Assembly (NCBI GenBank): GCA_902489745.1
Contig: CABUBB010000017.1
Location: 1-41,693, forward strand
Length of the DNA stretch: 41,693 nt
Direction: 5' to 3'
From: Metaruminococcus_A sp003150405
GTDB lineage: Bacteria > Bacillota > Clostridia > Oscillospirales > Ruminococcaceae
Below the pieces are notes generated by a model. It was not told where the DNA came from and made no database searches. It was given only the letters and a program-made list of their open reading frames with translations. This document shows, piece after piece, positions 1 to 7,167 of this stretch. A program made the position numbers and the translations under genes. How positions within the stretch are numbered: the stretch's first letter is position 1; each line of letters begins with the position of its first letter.

Positions 1-1
1 T

Positions 2-187
2 TTGGGTAATGTGGGAGCCAGCGAACTGCGGGCGCTGGATGTGCTTGAAGAAGTTTTGGATGACCCCATGTGGGACGATGAGCATAAAGAAATGATTCAT
101 GAATCCGTTAACGGAGGACATCTTCAATGCCATCTGTTCCAATGCCTTCACTGCGGAAAGCACCTGGTCTGGATGGATTTCGATTGA
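2..187 (+). CDS. CbrC/UPF0167 family protein, 3' fragment
   Basis: This is the C-terminal 61 residues of a gene that begins left of the window. The tail carries CLHC inside a stretch reading HLFQCLHCGKHLVWMDFD, which resembles the C-terminal end of CbrC/UPF0167 proteins, where a CxxC pair sits in an 'LFxCLHCG' context. CbrC was named for colicin E2 tolerance in E. coli; the biochemical role is unknown. The reading frame is open to the window edge. The next gene starts 9 bases downstream on the same strand and is broken, so the group may be a decaying accessory cluster. The family call rests on this short tail only. Confidence 0.6.
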   Translation: MGNVGASELRALDVLEEVLDDPMWDDEHKEMIHESVNGGHLQCHLFQCLHCGKHLVWMDFD

Positions 188-196
188 GGTGTTTTT

Positions 197-672
197 ATGA
201 CCACGCAGTTGTATCTTCAAAAAGCGGAAATGCAATTATCAAGAGGTCTTGAAGAAACCGATCAATGAAGGCACCCGTGAAGCTGAGGTTCTGTTAAGGA
301 GGTGCTGTTCTAAAGTGTTGCGTGATGGACTTGTGTTCAAAGATGAGGATTGGCAGGTCATATTCAACCAGTACAGCTTCTGCGAACTGGTGAAGCACCT
401 GCTGGTGGAGCTGGTGGGGCTCTCCTATGAGGAAGCCTCCCAGATAGTGGAACGCTCACCGCTGGCAGCGCCAGTGGCCAATGTCATGGGAGTGGCGATA
501 TTCAGCCATGACCTGCCTTATTACTGGGCTATGTTTTTCTACTATGGGAACGGTTATTGGTGGGGGAGAAGGGGGGATTCCAGCGCAGCCAGAAGATATG
601 GATGCCTATTTCGCTTTAGAAAAGCAAATCATGGAAAAACACCACTTAAAAGAGCCTTTTGAGTGGGAGTGA
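197..672 (+). pseudogene. Hypothetical protein, broken by two frameshifts
   Basis: An ATG at 197 opens 23 codons (MTTQLYLQKAEMQLSRGLEE...) that hit a stop at 266-268. The natural continuation lies in another frame (EGTREAEVLLRRCC... to ...YYGNGYWWG). A second shift in the G-rich run near 560-575 moves the sense frame again, giving the tail IPAQPEDMDAYFALEKQ...EPFEWE that ends at 672. Joined, the pieces make one coherent protein of about 155 residues, so this is one gene with two indels rather than three ORFs. I do not recognise the family. A sequencing error in the G run could explain the second shift; two shifts in one gene make true decay more likely. Confidence 0.6.
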
Positions 673-685
673 AAGGACGAATTTA

Positions 686-891
686 ATGGGATACGATGTA
701 AGTTTTCACCCGATTTCACCAGACGAAATGCGGGAATGGTATTTTACCCCGCTTACCTGGGTACAGCCGGGGCAAGAGGAAAAGGTGATGGCTCTTGTTG
801 TGCAGCATAGGATGGAAGATTTCTGAATACATTGCGCGTTGGAGCTGAGACAGAAACTGACGAATTGTTTGACAAAAGCCATGGCTTCTAA
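686..891 (+). pseudogene. Hypothetical protein remnant
   Basis: The ATG at 686 lies 13 bases after the previous remnant and is preceded by GAAAGGACGA. It starts a natural-looking protein (MGYDVSFHPISPDEMREWYF) that stops after 46 residues at the TGA following MEDF. Further coding-like sequence appears in another frame at 847-888 (ETETDELFDKSHGF) and then also stops. It reads as a truncated, frameshifted gene. The family was not recognised. It belongs with the two preceding damaged genes. Confidence 0.45.
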
Positions 892-1272
892 TAAGGTGAA
901 TTTCCATAGAAGTGGTTAGAATAAAGCTCCCGCTGATATTAAGTAATAGATTGAATTCTACGAATCATAGCTTTGAATAGTTTTATCTCTATTTAACACC
1001 TGCGTCAATATTTCTACTATTCGCGTTTTATGTTGACCCATTAAACCGCAAGATTCAAAAGCTTGCGGGCAATCTAAATTCGTATTCCAAACACCCCTGC
1101 CAATCCAATTCCAAATTCTAGCTTTTGTTTGAATTTGGGTAGATTGAAACCGTTCTTTTAATCTGCAGCATATTCTGTTTTTTAAAAAATTTTGTACCGC
1201 TTCAAAACAGTGGATTCTTTGGGCGTTTTGTGGTATGGTAGAAGCAGTTTAGAAAAGGAGGGCGTTCTTGCC
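892..1272. other. Intergenic stretch with two inverted repeats
   Basis: No gene is visible here. The stretch is AT-rich and holds a 7 bp stem, CCGCAAG (1046-1052) with CTTGCGG (1062-1068), and a perfect 8 bp stem, CCAAATTC (1111-1118) with GAATTTGG (1131-1138). The second is extended by an outer CAATC/GATTG pair (1101-1105 and 1142-1146). Neither is followed by a T-tract, so they are not typical terminators. The last 60 bases hold the AAGGAGGG ribosome binding site of the next gene. Confidence 0.5.
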
Positions 1273-1635
1273 ATGACTTCAAGATATCTGCACACGAATT
1301 TTAATGTTTTTGACCTTGCAAAAAGTCTTGCTTTCTATGAGAAAGCGTTGGGGCTTAAAGAGGAGCGCCGAGTAAATGGCCCGGACGGCGCTTTTATCAT
1401 TGTTTTTCTCGGAGATAGTCAAACCGATGCACAGCTCGAGCTCACCTGGGTGCGTGATCGTAAAACGCCATATGATCTCGGCGATAAGGAATTTCATATT
1501 GCGTATCGCGTACCAGATAAAAAGCAAGCCCACTCCCTGCATGAGGAAATGGGCTGTATCTGCTATGAAAACCATGACATGGATTTGTACTTTATTGAGG
1601 ATCCAGACGGATACTGGATTGAAATCTTAGACTAG
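1273..1635 (+). CDS. VOC family protein, glyoxalase I-like
   Basis: A 120-residue vicinal oxygen chelate protein of the lactoylglutathione lyase type. The four metal-ligand positions of glyoxalase I are all present and correctly spaced: H7, E56, H75 and E117 (compare H5, E56, H74, E122 in E. coli GloA). The family isomerises hemithioacetals such as those of methylglyoxal, or related substrates. The ATG at 1273 is chosen because AAGGAGGG ends about 10 bases before it; an in-frame upstream start at 1192 has no such site. The last codons end in the four-base palindrome CTAG that also holds the stop of the opposing gene. Substrate is not certain: many close VOC proteins use other thiols or bind antibiotics. 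Confidence 0.85.
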   Translation: MTSRYLHTNFNVFDLAKSLAFYEKALGLKEERRVNGPDGAFIIVFLGDSQTDAQLELTWVRDRKTPYDLGDKEFHIAYRVPDKKQAHSLHEEMGCICYENHDMDLYFIEDPDGYWIEILD

Positions 1636-2327
1636 TACTGAAATAATTGCCCTGGCTTTTCAATGACCGCAATGCGTTCTAGATAGGAGGCTGCTTTGGC
1701 ATCACCTTTAAGCCAATCAAAAATCCGGTAATCGTCCCCAAAGTGCATGGGGAAAATCCGTTTGACGTCTGCCATCTGGACAAGGTAATCTAGCCCCAGC
1801 AGGTAGGATTCCCGCTCCAGCCGCGGATCAACCGGAACAAAAGCGATATCAATGGTTTTTCCCCGCAGTTTATGGATTTCATCTCGGTAGCTTTTGGACA
1901 TGTTGGCGTTGTAACCGGCGCTTTCTCCGTCCCAGTGCCACCAGTTGAGATCTCCAGCGTGATAGATAGTCAATCCGTCTGCTTCAATGAGAAAAGCCAC
2001 ACCTTCATCCGTTGAAGTCAGCGCCGTTACAGTAATACCGTCAATGTTCTTGGTTTCGCCTGGATAAATGTTAACACCGCCCTTTTTGGGGCAAGGAACG
2101 TCGTGAGACATGACGTATTGCAGTTTTTTGCATTTTTTCTGCCAGGATACAATGTCCTTCCAGTAGTGATCCTCATGGCGATGTGAGACAAAAACGACGC
2201 TGTCCGGTTCCGCAAGTAAAGTTGGATCCGGCCCTGGATTGCTTCCGTCGTAGTCAAAGACCAGATAGTGATGATCGGTTTTCACTGCGAAGCCGCTGTG
2301 GTGTAAATACTGTATTTGCGCTTTCAT
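1632..2327 (-). CDS. MBL fold metallo-hydrolase
   Basis: A 231-residue metallo-beta-lactamase fold protein of the UlaG/YfhI-like group. It carries the HxHxDH motif as H49-R-H51-E-D53-H54, a later HAGD motif (HAGDLNWWHW) and a C-terminal MHFGDD, which together make the binuclear metal site. The reaction is probably hydrolysis of an ester, lactone or phosphodiester, but the substrate is not visible. The start is the ATG at 2327, preceded by AAGGGGGGATT. It is transcribed towards the glyoxalase-like gene and the two stop codons share bases 1632-1635. It has no close partner on its own strand, so it is probably monocistronic. Confidence 0.85.
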   Translation of the reverse strand: MKAQIQYLHHSGFAVKTDHHYLVFDYDGSNPGPDPTLLAEPDSVVFVSHRHEDHYWKDIVSWQKKCKKLQYVMSHDVPCPKKGGVNIYPGETKNIDGITVTALTSTDEGVAFLIEADGLTIYHAGDLNWWHWDGESAGYNANMSKSYRDEIHKLRGKTIDIAFVPVDPRLERESYLLGLDYLVQMADVKRIFPMHFGDDYRIFDWLKGDAKAASYLERIAVIEKPGQLFQY

Positions 2328-2448
2328 ATGAATCCCCCCTTTTGCCTTAGTATAGCATAATTGTGCAAAAAGAAAATAGAGATGAAAGTTTATTTTTAAT
2401 TTTTGGAGAATATTCCTAAAGATGGGCTTGTCTCTACCGCAATATCAC

Positions 2449-2494
2449 GAAAAAATCGAGCGCCCTGGAGAGATTTCTCCAGGGCGCTCGGTTT
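2449..2494 (-). terminator. Intrinsic terminator of the small heat-shock gene
   Basis: A 15 bp perfect stem, CGAGCGCCCTGGAGA (2457-2471) against 2476-2490, has a 4-base loop. Read on the minus strand it is followed by GATTTTTTCG (A-run at 2450-2455). It lies 24 bases after the hsp20 stop. Confidence 0.9.
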
Positions 2495-2517
2495 ATGGGA
2501 GTTCAACAAATAAAGAA

Positions 2518-2952
2518 TTATTCAATATCAATGCGTCTGGATACAGGTGCTTTAGAGGGATCTTTTTTGGGCATAGACAGGGTCAGAATACCATTGCTGT
2601 ATCCCGCTTTAATTTCATCGCTTTTGATTTCACTTAGGTCAAAGCTACGGGAAAAAGACCCATAACGCCGTTCCCTCTGGATGTATTGCCCTTTTTTCTC
2701 ACCCCTTGTTTCGGATGTTTCACGGTGTTCTGCGTGGATGGTCAAGGTGTTGTCCTTAACATCAATTTGAATATCTTCTTTGGAAAAGCCCGGCAGCTCT
2801 GCCTCCAGAATATATTTATCGCCTTTGTCAAGAACATCGGTCCGGAACTGGGTGATTTGTGTTGTAAACCCATCCAAAAAACTGCGTTCCATATCGTCAA
2901 AATAATTGAATAAACTTCGGTTGCCGCGTCCAAATGGAATCATATCAAACAT
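2518..2952 (-). CDS. hsp20: Small heat-shock protein, Hsp20/alpha-crystallin family
   Basis: A 144-residue ATP-independent holdase chaperone that binds unfolding proteins in the cytoplasm. A short N-terminal arm (MFDMIPFGRGNRSLFNYFDDM) precedes the alpha-crystallin domain, about residues 36-130, with the family signatures 'ELPGFSKEDIQIDVKDN', 'RRYGSFSRSFDL' and 'AGYSNGILTLSMPK'. The C-terminal I-x-I-like motif is RRIDIE. The length is typical of Clostridial Hsp18. The ATG at 2952 follows AGGAGG at a spacing of 9. It is monocistronic, with its own terminator. Upstream lie a CIRCE operator and a structured leader, so HrcA control is expected. Confidence 0.95.
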   Translation of the reverse strand: MFDMIPFGRGNRSLFNYFDDMERSFLDGFTTQITQFRTDVLDKGDKYILEAELPGFSKEDIQIDVKDNTLTIHAEHRETSETRGEKKGQYIQRERRYGSFSRSFDLSEIKSDEIKAGYSNGILTLSMPKKDPSKAPVSRRIDIE

Positions 2953-2960
2953 AATACAAA

Positions 2961-3005
2961 ACCTCCTGAAAACGATTGATGCCTTTTGTATGAATTGGTT
3001 TTCAG
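2961..3005 (-). promoter_or_regulatory. Possible ribosome-binding-site hairpin in the hsp20 leader
   Basis: On the minus strand CTGAAAAC (3005-2998) can pair perfectly with GTTTTCAG (2973-2966). The last two bases of the stem are the first two of the AGGAGG ribosome binding site of hsp20. A hairpin here could limit ribosome access, as in RNA thermometers. The loop of 24 bases is long and no thermometer family is recognised. Confidence 0.35.
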
Positions 3006-3022
3006 AACCTTACCTGGCCCAT
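3002..3022 (-). CDS. Possible leader peptide MGQVRF upstream of hsp20
   Basis: A six-codon ORF in the hsp20 5' leader. It is preceded by AGGAAGGTGATTC, a near-perfect match to the anti-Shine-Dalgarno, at good spacing from the ATG. Its TGA stop lies inside the 5' arm of the hairpin described at 2961-3005, so ribosomes finishing the peptide would open that stem. No homologue is known to me. The strength of the ribosome binding site is the only direct evidence. Confidence 0.3.
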   Translation of the reverse strand: MGQVRF

Positions 3023-3121
3023 CTGAATCACCTTCCTAAAAAGCCTCTTTTTTGTTTACAACTATAATATATCCCTGAATTGTTATATATCATCACTTGT
3101 TTTTTAAATAAAATATTAATT

Positions 3122-3148
3122 TTAGCACTTTAATATATTGAGTGCTAA
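3122..3148. promoter_or_regulatory. CIRCE operator (HrcA binding site)
   Basis: The sequence TTAGCACTT-N9-GAGTGCTAA matches the CIRCE consensus TTAGCACTC-N9-GAGTGCTAA with one mismatch. HrcA bound here represses heat-shock genes in Firmicutes. It sits 170 bases before the hsp20 start. A candidate hsp20 promoter overlaps it on the minus strand (TTAGCA, 18 bases, TAAAAT). The plus-strand promoter of the aldo/keto reductase operon starts 57 bases to the right. Confidence 0.93.
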
Positions 3149-3204
3149 AATTAAAGATTACGATTTCTTGCTATCTTTCTTCTTGCTTTTTAACGGATTT
3201 TCGC

Positions 3205-3233
3205 TTGCTTAATCCGGGTGGGGCCTTTATAAT
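3205..3233 (+). promoter_or_regulatory. Sigma-A promoter of the aldo/keto reductase operon
   Basis: TTGCTT (3205-3210), a 17 bp spacer and TATAAT (3228-3233). It is about 60 bases upstream of the first gene of the operon. Confidence 0.7.
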
Positions 3234-3292
3234 AGAATCAATATGGGAATTTATAGAATCTGACAGCAACCGAGTAAAGGATGGAGAAAACT

Positions 3293-4444
3293 ATGAAACA
3301 GCGTGTATTGGGCAGAACGGGGATAAAGGTCAGTGAAATTGGCCTTGGATGCGAACATTTGCAGGGAGCAACGCCGGAAACGGTCAATGCCGTTGTGGAC
3401 GCGGCGCTGGAATGCGGTATTTCCATATTCGATGTGTTTATGTCGGAACCGCAGGTGCGCACCAATCTTGGCAACGCCTTAAAGGGTAGGCGGGAGCGCG
3501 TCTGCTTGCAGGGACATATTGGTGCTGCATGGGTGGATGGACAATATGAACGGACCAATGACCTGGAAAAATGCCGTTTTTTCTTTGAGGATTTTCTCAC
3601 CCGGCTGCAAACGGATTATGTTGATATCGGAATGATTCATTTTGTCGACACTGAGGAGGATTACCACGGTATTTTTGATACGGATGTCATTCGGTATGCC
3701 CTGTCTTTAAAAGAGCAGGGGAAAATCCGTGCGCTGGGGATGAGCTCCCACAATCCGGTGGTGGCAAAACGAGCGGTCGAAACCGGCCTGCTCGATGTAT
3801 TGATGTTCAGTCTCAATCCAGCCTATGATTTGCTTCCAGAGGATGTGAAGATAGATGACCTTTTTGTACCGGAGACCTTTGAAATCGGTAAGCTCAACGG
3901 AGTGAATCCTAGCCGTGCGGCATTGTATCAGGCTTGTGAACTGCATGGTACGGCTATTACGGTTATGAAATCGCTTGGTGCAGGCGCTCTGCTGAAAGCG
4001 GAAAGCTCTCCTTTTGGTATTGCTCTGACCCCGGTGCAGTGCGCCCACTATGCCTTGACCCGTCCGGCGGTGGCAAGTGCCTTAATTGGGTGCAGAACAC
4101 CGGAGGAGGTGCGGCTGGCGGCTTCTTACAGTGATCTTTCGGAAGCGGAAAAGGATTATTCCGCCATCCTCAGTACAACACCCAAGTACGCCCTGCGCGG
4201 CAAATGCATGTACTGCAACCATTGCCTGCCATGTCCATCGCACATTGATATTGCACAGGTCAATAAGTATTTGGACTTGGCGCTGGAACAGGACACTGTT
4301 CCAGATACCATCCGCGCCCATTACGCCGTGCTTGAAGCAAAAGCCTCGGATTGTATCCAGTGTGGAAGCTGTGAAGGTAATTGCCCGTTTGATGTAAAAA
4401 TCATTGAGCGAATGGGGCGTGCAGCAGCGTTATTCGGCCAGTAA
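3293..4444 (+). CDS. Aldo/keto reductase with C-terminal double 4Fe-4S motif
   Basis: A 383-residue protein. The N-terminal part is an aldo/keto reductase TIM barrel (MKQRVLGRTGIKVSEIGLG; KEQGKIRALGMSSHN; ALIGCRTPEEV). The C-terminal 80 residues hold two ferredoxin-type clusters, CxxCxxCxxCP from residue 305 and CxxCxxCxxxCP from 354. Of the usual catalytic tetrad, Asp (D47) and His (H116) are visible, but the Tyr and Lys are not: the 'Y' segment is shortened to FMSEP and the 'TK' position reads QGH. It is the first gene of a three-gene operon with ThuA-like and Gfo/Idh/MocA genes, which suggests sugar oxidation or keto-sugar chemistry. The ATG at 3293 is preferred over 3281 because GGAG precedes it by 6 bases. 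Confidence 0.85.
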   Translation: MKQRVLGRTGIKVSEIGLGCEHLQGATPETVNAVVDAALECGISIFDVFMSEPQVRTNLGNALKGRRERVCLQGHIGAAWVDGQYERTNDLEKCRFFFEDFLTRLQTDYVDIGMIHFVDTEEDYHGIFDTDVIRYALSLKEQGKIRALGMSSHNPVVAKRAVETGLLDVLMFSLNPAYDLLPEDVKIDDLFVPETFEIGKLNGVNPSRAALYQACELHGTAITVMKSLGAGALLKAESSPFGIALTPVQCAHYALTRPAVASALIGCRTPEEVRLAASYSDLSEAEKDYSAILSTTPKYALRGKCMYCNHCLPCPSHIDIAQVNKYLDLALEQDTVPDTIRAHYAVLEAKASDCIQCGSCEGNCPFDVKIIERMGRAAALFGQ

Positions 4445-4492
4445 AAATCCATCCTACATTCCAGAAATTAATACACAAAGGAGATACGGCTT

Positions 4493-5155
4493 ATGCCAGA
4501 GAAAAAATTAAAAGTCGCGGTGGTAGTTGGGCACCATTCCTATGAAGTCCAACCCTTCCAAAACCTGTTTACCTGCATTACGGAAATTGACTGTTACATT
4601 CAGCATCTGGAGCAGTTCACCAGCAGCTCCAAAGAGGTGCGGGAAAGTTACGATGTTATTGTGTTTTACACCATGTGGCTGGATACCCCTGTCAACGACG
4701 GTCCCTGGTATGAAGGCCATGCGCTGGACGCTCTGAGTGCGCTTGGGGAAACCAGGCAGGGGATTTTTATGCTGCACCATTCCATTCTCGCCTTTCAGGA
4801 TTGGCCGCTCTGGGCGGAAATCTGTGGCGTCTCGGCGGAGCATTATAAGGATTATCACCTTGACGTACCGATGGATTACCACGTTGAGGATGGGGAACAC
4901 CCGGTTACCCGTGGTTTGCAGGATTTTTCTATGGTGGATGAGGCCTATGAAATGGAATCCTGTGCATCGAATTGCCATGTCTTAATCACTACAAATAACG
5001 CCAAAAACATTCCTACCATTGCTTGGACAACCGAATATAAAGGCTCAAAGGTACTGTGTTATCAGTCCGGTCACTGCAATACCTCGTACGCCGACCCGAA
5101 TTTCCGGGAAATTGTACGGCGCGGCATTCTTTGGCTCGGCGGAAAACTTCAGTAA
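4493..5155 (+). CDS. ThuA-like domain protein
   Basis: A 220-residue protein of the ThuA (trehalose utilisation) family, a class I glutamine amidotransferase-like fold without the catalytic triad. The family features are the N-terminal strand with GHHSYEVQPF, the FMLHHSILAFQDWP segment, the HPVTRGL segment and the C-terminal 'VLCYQSGHCNTSYADPNFREIVRRGILWLGG'. Family members act on sugars, often next to Gfo/Idh/MocA dehydrogenases in 3-keto-sugar pathways. The start follows AAAGGAGATACGGCTT. It lies 48 bases after the aldo/keto reductase and 45 before the dehydrogenase, consistent with one operon. The precise reaction is unknown. Confidence 0.88.
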   Translation: MPEKKLKVAVVVGHHSYEVQPFQNLFTCITEIDCYIQHLEQFTSSSKEVRESYDVIVFYTMWLDTPVNDGPWYEGHALDALSALGETRQGIFMLHHSILAFQDWPLWAEICGVSAEHYKDYHLDVPMDYHVEDGEHPVTRGLQDFSMVDEAYEMESCASNCHVLITTNNAKNIPTIAWTTEYKGSKVLCYQSGHCNTSYADPNFREIVRRGILWLGGKLQ

Positions 5156-5200
5156 ACAAAACATACGTTGCAGCAAACAATACAGAAAGAGGAAACGATT

Positions 5201-6286
5201 ATGGCTTACAAAGCAATCTTAGTTGGAACCGGAACCTGGGGCGAATGGTGGTGTGAAAAATTTCTGCCGCCAAATATTGCGGATGGTACCGTAGAAGTGG
5301 TGGCTGCTGTGGATCGAAACCCGGCGGCACTGGGCTGTGCTAAAAAGTTCCTGCACCTTTCCGATGCGCAATGCTATACAGACGCAGAAACCGCGTTCCG
5401 TGAAAACAAAGCGGATTTCTGCATCAATGTCGTGACGCCGGCGCACCATGAGGAGATTGTCGACCTCGCTATCAAGTATGGGCTTAACATCCTCTCGGAA
5501 AAACCAATCGCCGATACATTGGAGGGTTCTATCCGCATTGCAGAGAAGGTCAAAAAAGCCGGCCTAAAAATGGGGGTGACTATGAGCCATCGCTTTGATC
5601 AGGATAAGACCTCTATGCGCGGCCAGCTTCGCAGCGGGCGCTGGGGTGAGTTGGATTATATCATCACTCGTTTTACCTGCGACTGTCGCAAATACGGGAG
5701 TTGGGGTGATTTCCGCCATGAAATTGCCAATACGCTGCTGCTGGAGGGCGCGGTTCACCACCTTGATATCCTTGCAGATTTTGCGGGCGCAAAATGCGAC
5801 ACCGTTTATGCGCAAACATGGCATCCACGCTGGGGGGAATTCAAAGGGGACTGCCAGGCGCTTATCACCATGACCTTTGAAAATGGTACAAAGGCTTTCT
5901 ATGAGGGCGCAAAAACTAATGCCGTATCCCTCAATACCTGGGCAAATGAATATTTCCGCGCCGAGTGTGAAAACGCTACTCTGGTTTTAAACAAGCGCCG
6001 TCTGGAGGTTTTTCCTTACAATCCAGAAACCTCCTGGGCGGAGGGAGTTGAAGGCCAGGGGCTTACGATTCCGCTGCTTCAGCAGAAAAAATGGGCCAAT
6101 ACCTGGCTGATTGAGCAGTTTGTCCGCTGGTTGGACGGCGGTGAACCAATGGAAACCAATGTTGAAGATAATTTGCAGGCGGTAGCGCATATTTTTTCCG
6201 CCATTGAAAGCGTGCGAACCGGGCAGGTTGTTAAGGTACAGCAGTTCCTAAACGAAACCCGTGAAAAGGTTTTGGCAGGAATGTAA
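5201..6286 (+). CDS. Gfo/Idh/MocA family oxidoreductase
   Basis: A 361-residue NAD(P)-dependent sugar or inositol-type dehydrogenase. The N-terminal Rossmann fold has GTGTWG at residues 9-14, the fold-defining EKP motif is at 100-102 (LSEKPIADT), and the C-terminal domain holds the substrate pocket (VHHLDI, WGEFKGDCQALITM). An in-frame ATG-like start at 5168 is possible, but GAGG stands 8 bases before the ATG at 5201. It is the last gene of the operon, followed by a strong terminator. With ThuA and the Fe-S aldo/keto reductase it probably oxidises a carbohydrate or its keto derivative. The substrate cannot be read from the sequence. Confidence 0.92.
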   Translation: MAYKAILVGTGTWGEWWCEKFLPPNIADGTVEVVAAVDRNPAALGCAKKFLHLSDAQCYTDAETAFRENKADFCINVVTPAHHEEIVDLAIKYGLNILSEKPIADTLEGSIRIAEKVKKAGLKMGVTMSHRFDQDKTSMRGQLRSGRWGELDYIITRFTCDCRKYGSWGDFRHEIANTLLLEGAVHHLDILADFAGAKCDTVYAQTWHPRWGEFKGDCQALITMTFENGTKAFYEGAKTNAVSLNTWANEYFRAECENATLVLNKRRLEVFPYNPETSWAEGVEGQGLTIPLLQQKKWANTWLIEQFVRWLDGGEPMETNVEDNLQAVAHIFSAIESVRTGQVVKVQQFLNETREKVLAGM

Positions 6287-6339
6287 ACACCGGATCTGTT
6301 TCAAAATAAGCTTTATCCCCCAAAAATCTTGTTCTACTT

Positions 6340-6375
6340 AAAAGCACTGTCCGTTTTATTGGACAGTGCTTTTTG
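6340..6375 (+). terminator. Intrinsic terminator of the sugar operon
   Basis: AAAAGCACTGTCC (6340-6352) pairs with GGACAGTGCTTTT (6361-6373), with an 8-base loop and a T-run. It ends directly at a TATAAT box that serves the next gene. Confidence 0.9.
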
Positions 6376-6381
6376 TATAAT
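6376..6381 (+). promoter_or_regulatory. -10 box for the small membrane protein gene
   Basis: A perfect TATAAT, 26 bases before the small gene at 6407. Any -35 element must lie within the terminator hairpin (GTTTTA at a 17 bp spacing), so terminator and promoter overlap. Confidence 0.5.
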
Positions 6382-6406
6382 AGAGACAGAAAAGGGAGGT
6401 AAAACT

Positions 6407-6688
6407 ATGAAACGTATATGGACAACACTTGGCTTATCCGGATTAGGATTTTGTTTTATAGCCGCTTCAGCAAGTGACGCAAACGTCATTCCGTTTGAAT
6501 TCATCCTTTTGCTGCTGATATTTGGGCTTTTACTGCTCGTTTCAGCTGTAATCGGGCCACGCCTTTACCGGTTGCACCGGCGGGCGATTCTACGGCAGCG
6601 CCGGATAAAAATTTGCCCGGCTGAATACCGTATCTATTTAAACCGCTGTAATGTGCAGAAAGCGCAATTTCCGGATGTTGTAGGTTGA
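6407..6688 (+). CDS. Small two-helix membrane protein, unknown
   Basis: A 93-residue protein with two predicted membrane segments, about residues 4-22 (WTTLGLSGLGFCFIAAS) and 32-54 (FEFILLLLIFGLLLLVSAV), then a basic tail (RLHRRAILRQRR). The ATG at 6407 follows GGGAGG at a spacing of 8. The last 51 bases overlap the 3' end of the convergent amidase-like gene. No family was recognised and no function is proposed. The TATAAT box and good ribosome binding site support it as a real gene. Confidence 0.6.
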   Translation: MKRIWTTLGLSGLGFCFIAASASDANVIPFEFILLLLIFGLLLLVSAVIGPRLYRLHRRAILRQRRIKICPAEYRIYLNRCNVQKAQFPDVVG

Positions 6689-7117
6689 CAGTGCACGGAA
6701 ATCCGAATCAAAACTGTGGCATGCCACCAGCGTATTTTCCAGCGTTGGAAAGGGCGAGGTCTCCACAATGACAGCAGCATGGTGAAACCGTGCTCCGGCG
6801 GTAACTAGCTGAACAACATCACCCGGTTCAGCTTGCTCCAATTCAATTTCAACAGCCGTCGGCCCGGTTTTATGCGGCGTTGTCAAAAAACGGTAAAATG
6901 CTTCCACCCCACTCCATGCGGGAGCTCGGTCGTGCAGGCTGTAATAGTACCAGCCGTAGATCGGGCGGGGATCCATTCTTCCACCGCCTGCCAGAACGCA
7001 TTGGGATACAAAGTTTGTGCAGTCACCGCCCATTTCTTCAAAATCGGCGTAGTTCGGATTTCTATGAAAAGCCCACTTGTGGGCATATTGTACTGCTAAT
7101 AATCTGTCGTATTGCAT
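6638..7117 (-). CDS. Amidase-fold domain protein (PF12671-like)
   Basis: A 159-residue protein of the putative amidase domain family, related to NlpC/P60-like cysteine hydrolases. The likely nucleophile is C33 in GGDCTNFVSQCVLAGG and the His is in the FHHAAVIVET segment near residue 113; the intervening WSGVEAFYRFL and PGDVVQL pieces are typical. Relatives are often spore or wall-associated. No signal peptide is seen, so it acts in the cytoplasm or forespore. The ATG at 7117 follows AGGGTG by 6 bases; GTG and ATG codons at 7126 and 7123 are alternatives. It is convergent with the small membrane protein. Confidence 0.8.
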   Translation of the reverse strand: MQYDRLLAVQYAHKWAFHRNPNYADFEEMGGDCTNFVSQCVLAGGGRMDPRPIYGWYYYSLHDRAPAWSGVEAFYRFLTTPHKTGPTAVEIELEQAEPGDVVQLVTAGARFHHAAVIVETSPFPTLENTLVACHSFDSDFRALSTYNIRKLRFLHITAV

Positions 7118-7167
7118 GATCATCACCCTAATGCATAATACGCAGACAGGAGAGGAGATGTGCCGAC

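Noticed and set aside
266..268. In-frame TGA as a selenocysteine codon in the damaged gene
   Set aside because: The sense continues in a different frame, which indicates an indel; no SECIS-like stem follows.
3281..3292. Upstream ATG for the aldo/keto reductase
   Set aside because: The only Shine-Dalgarno-like bases would directly abut it; the ATG at 3293 has GGAG at proper spacing.
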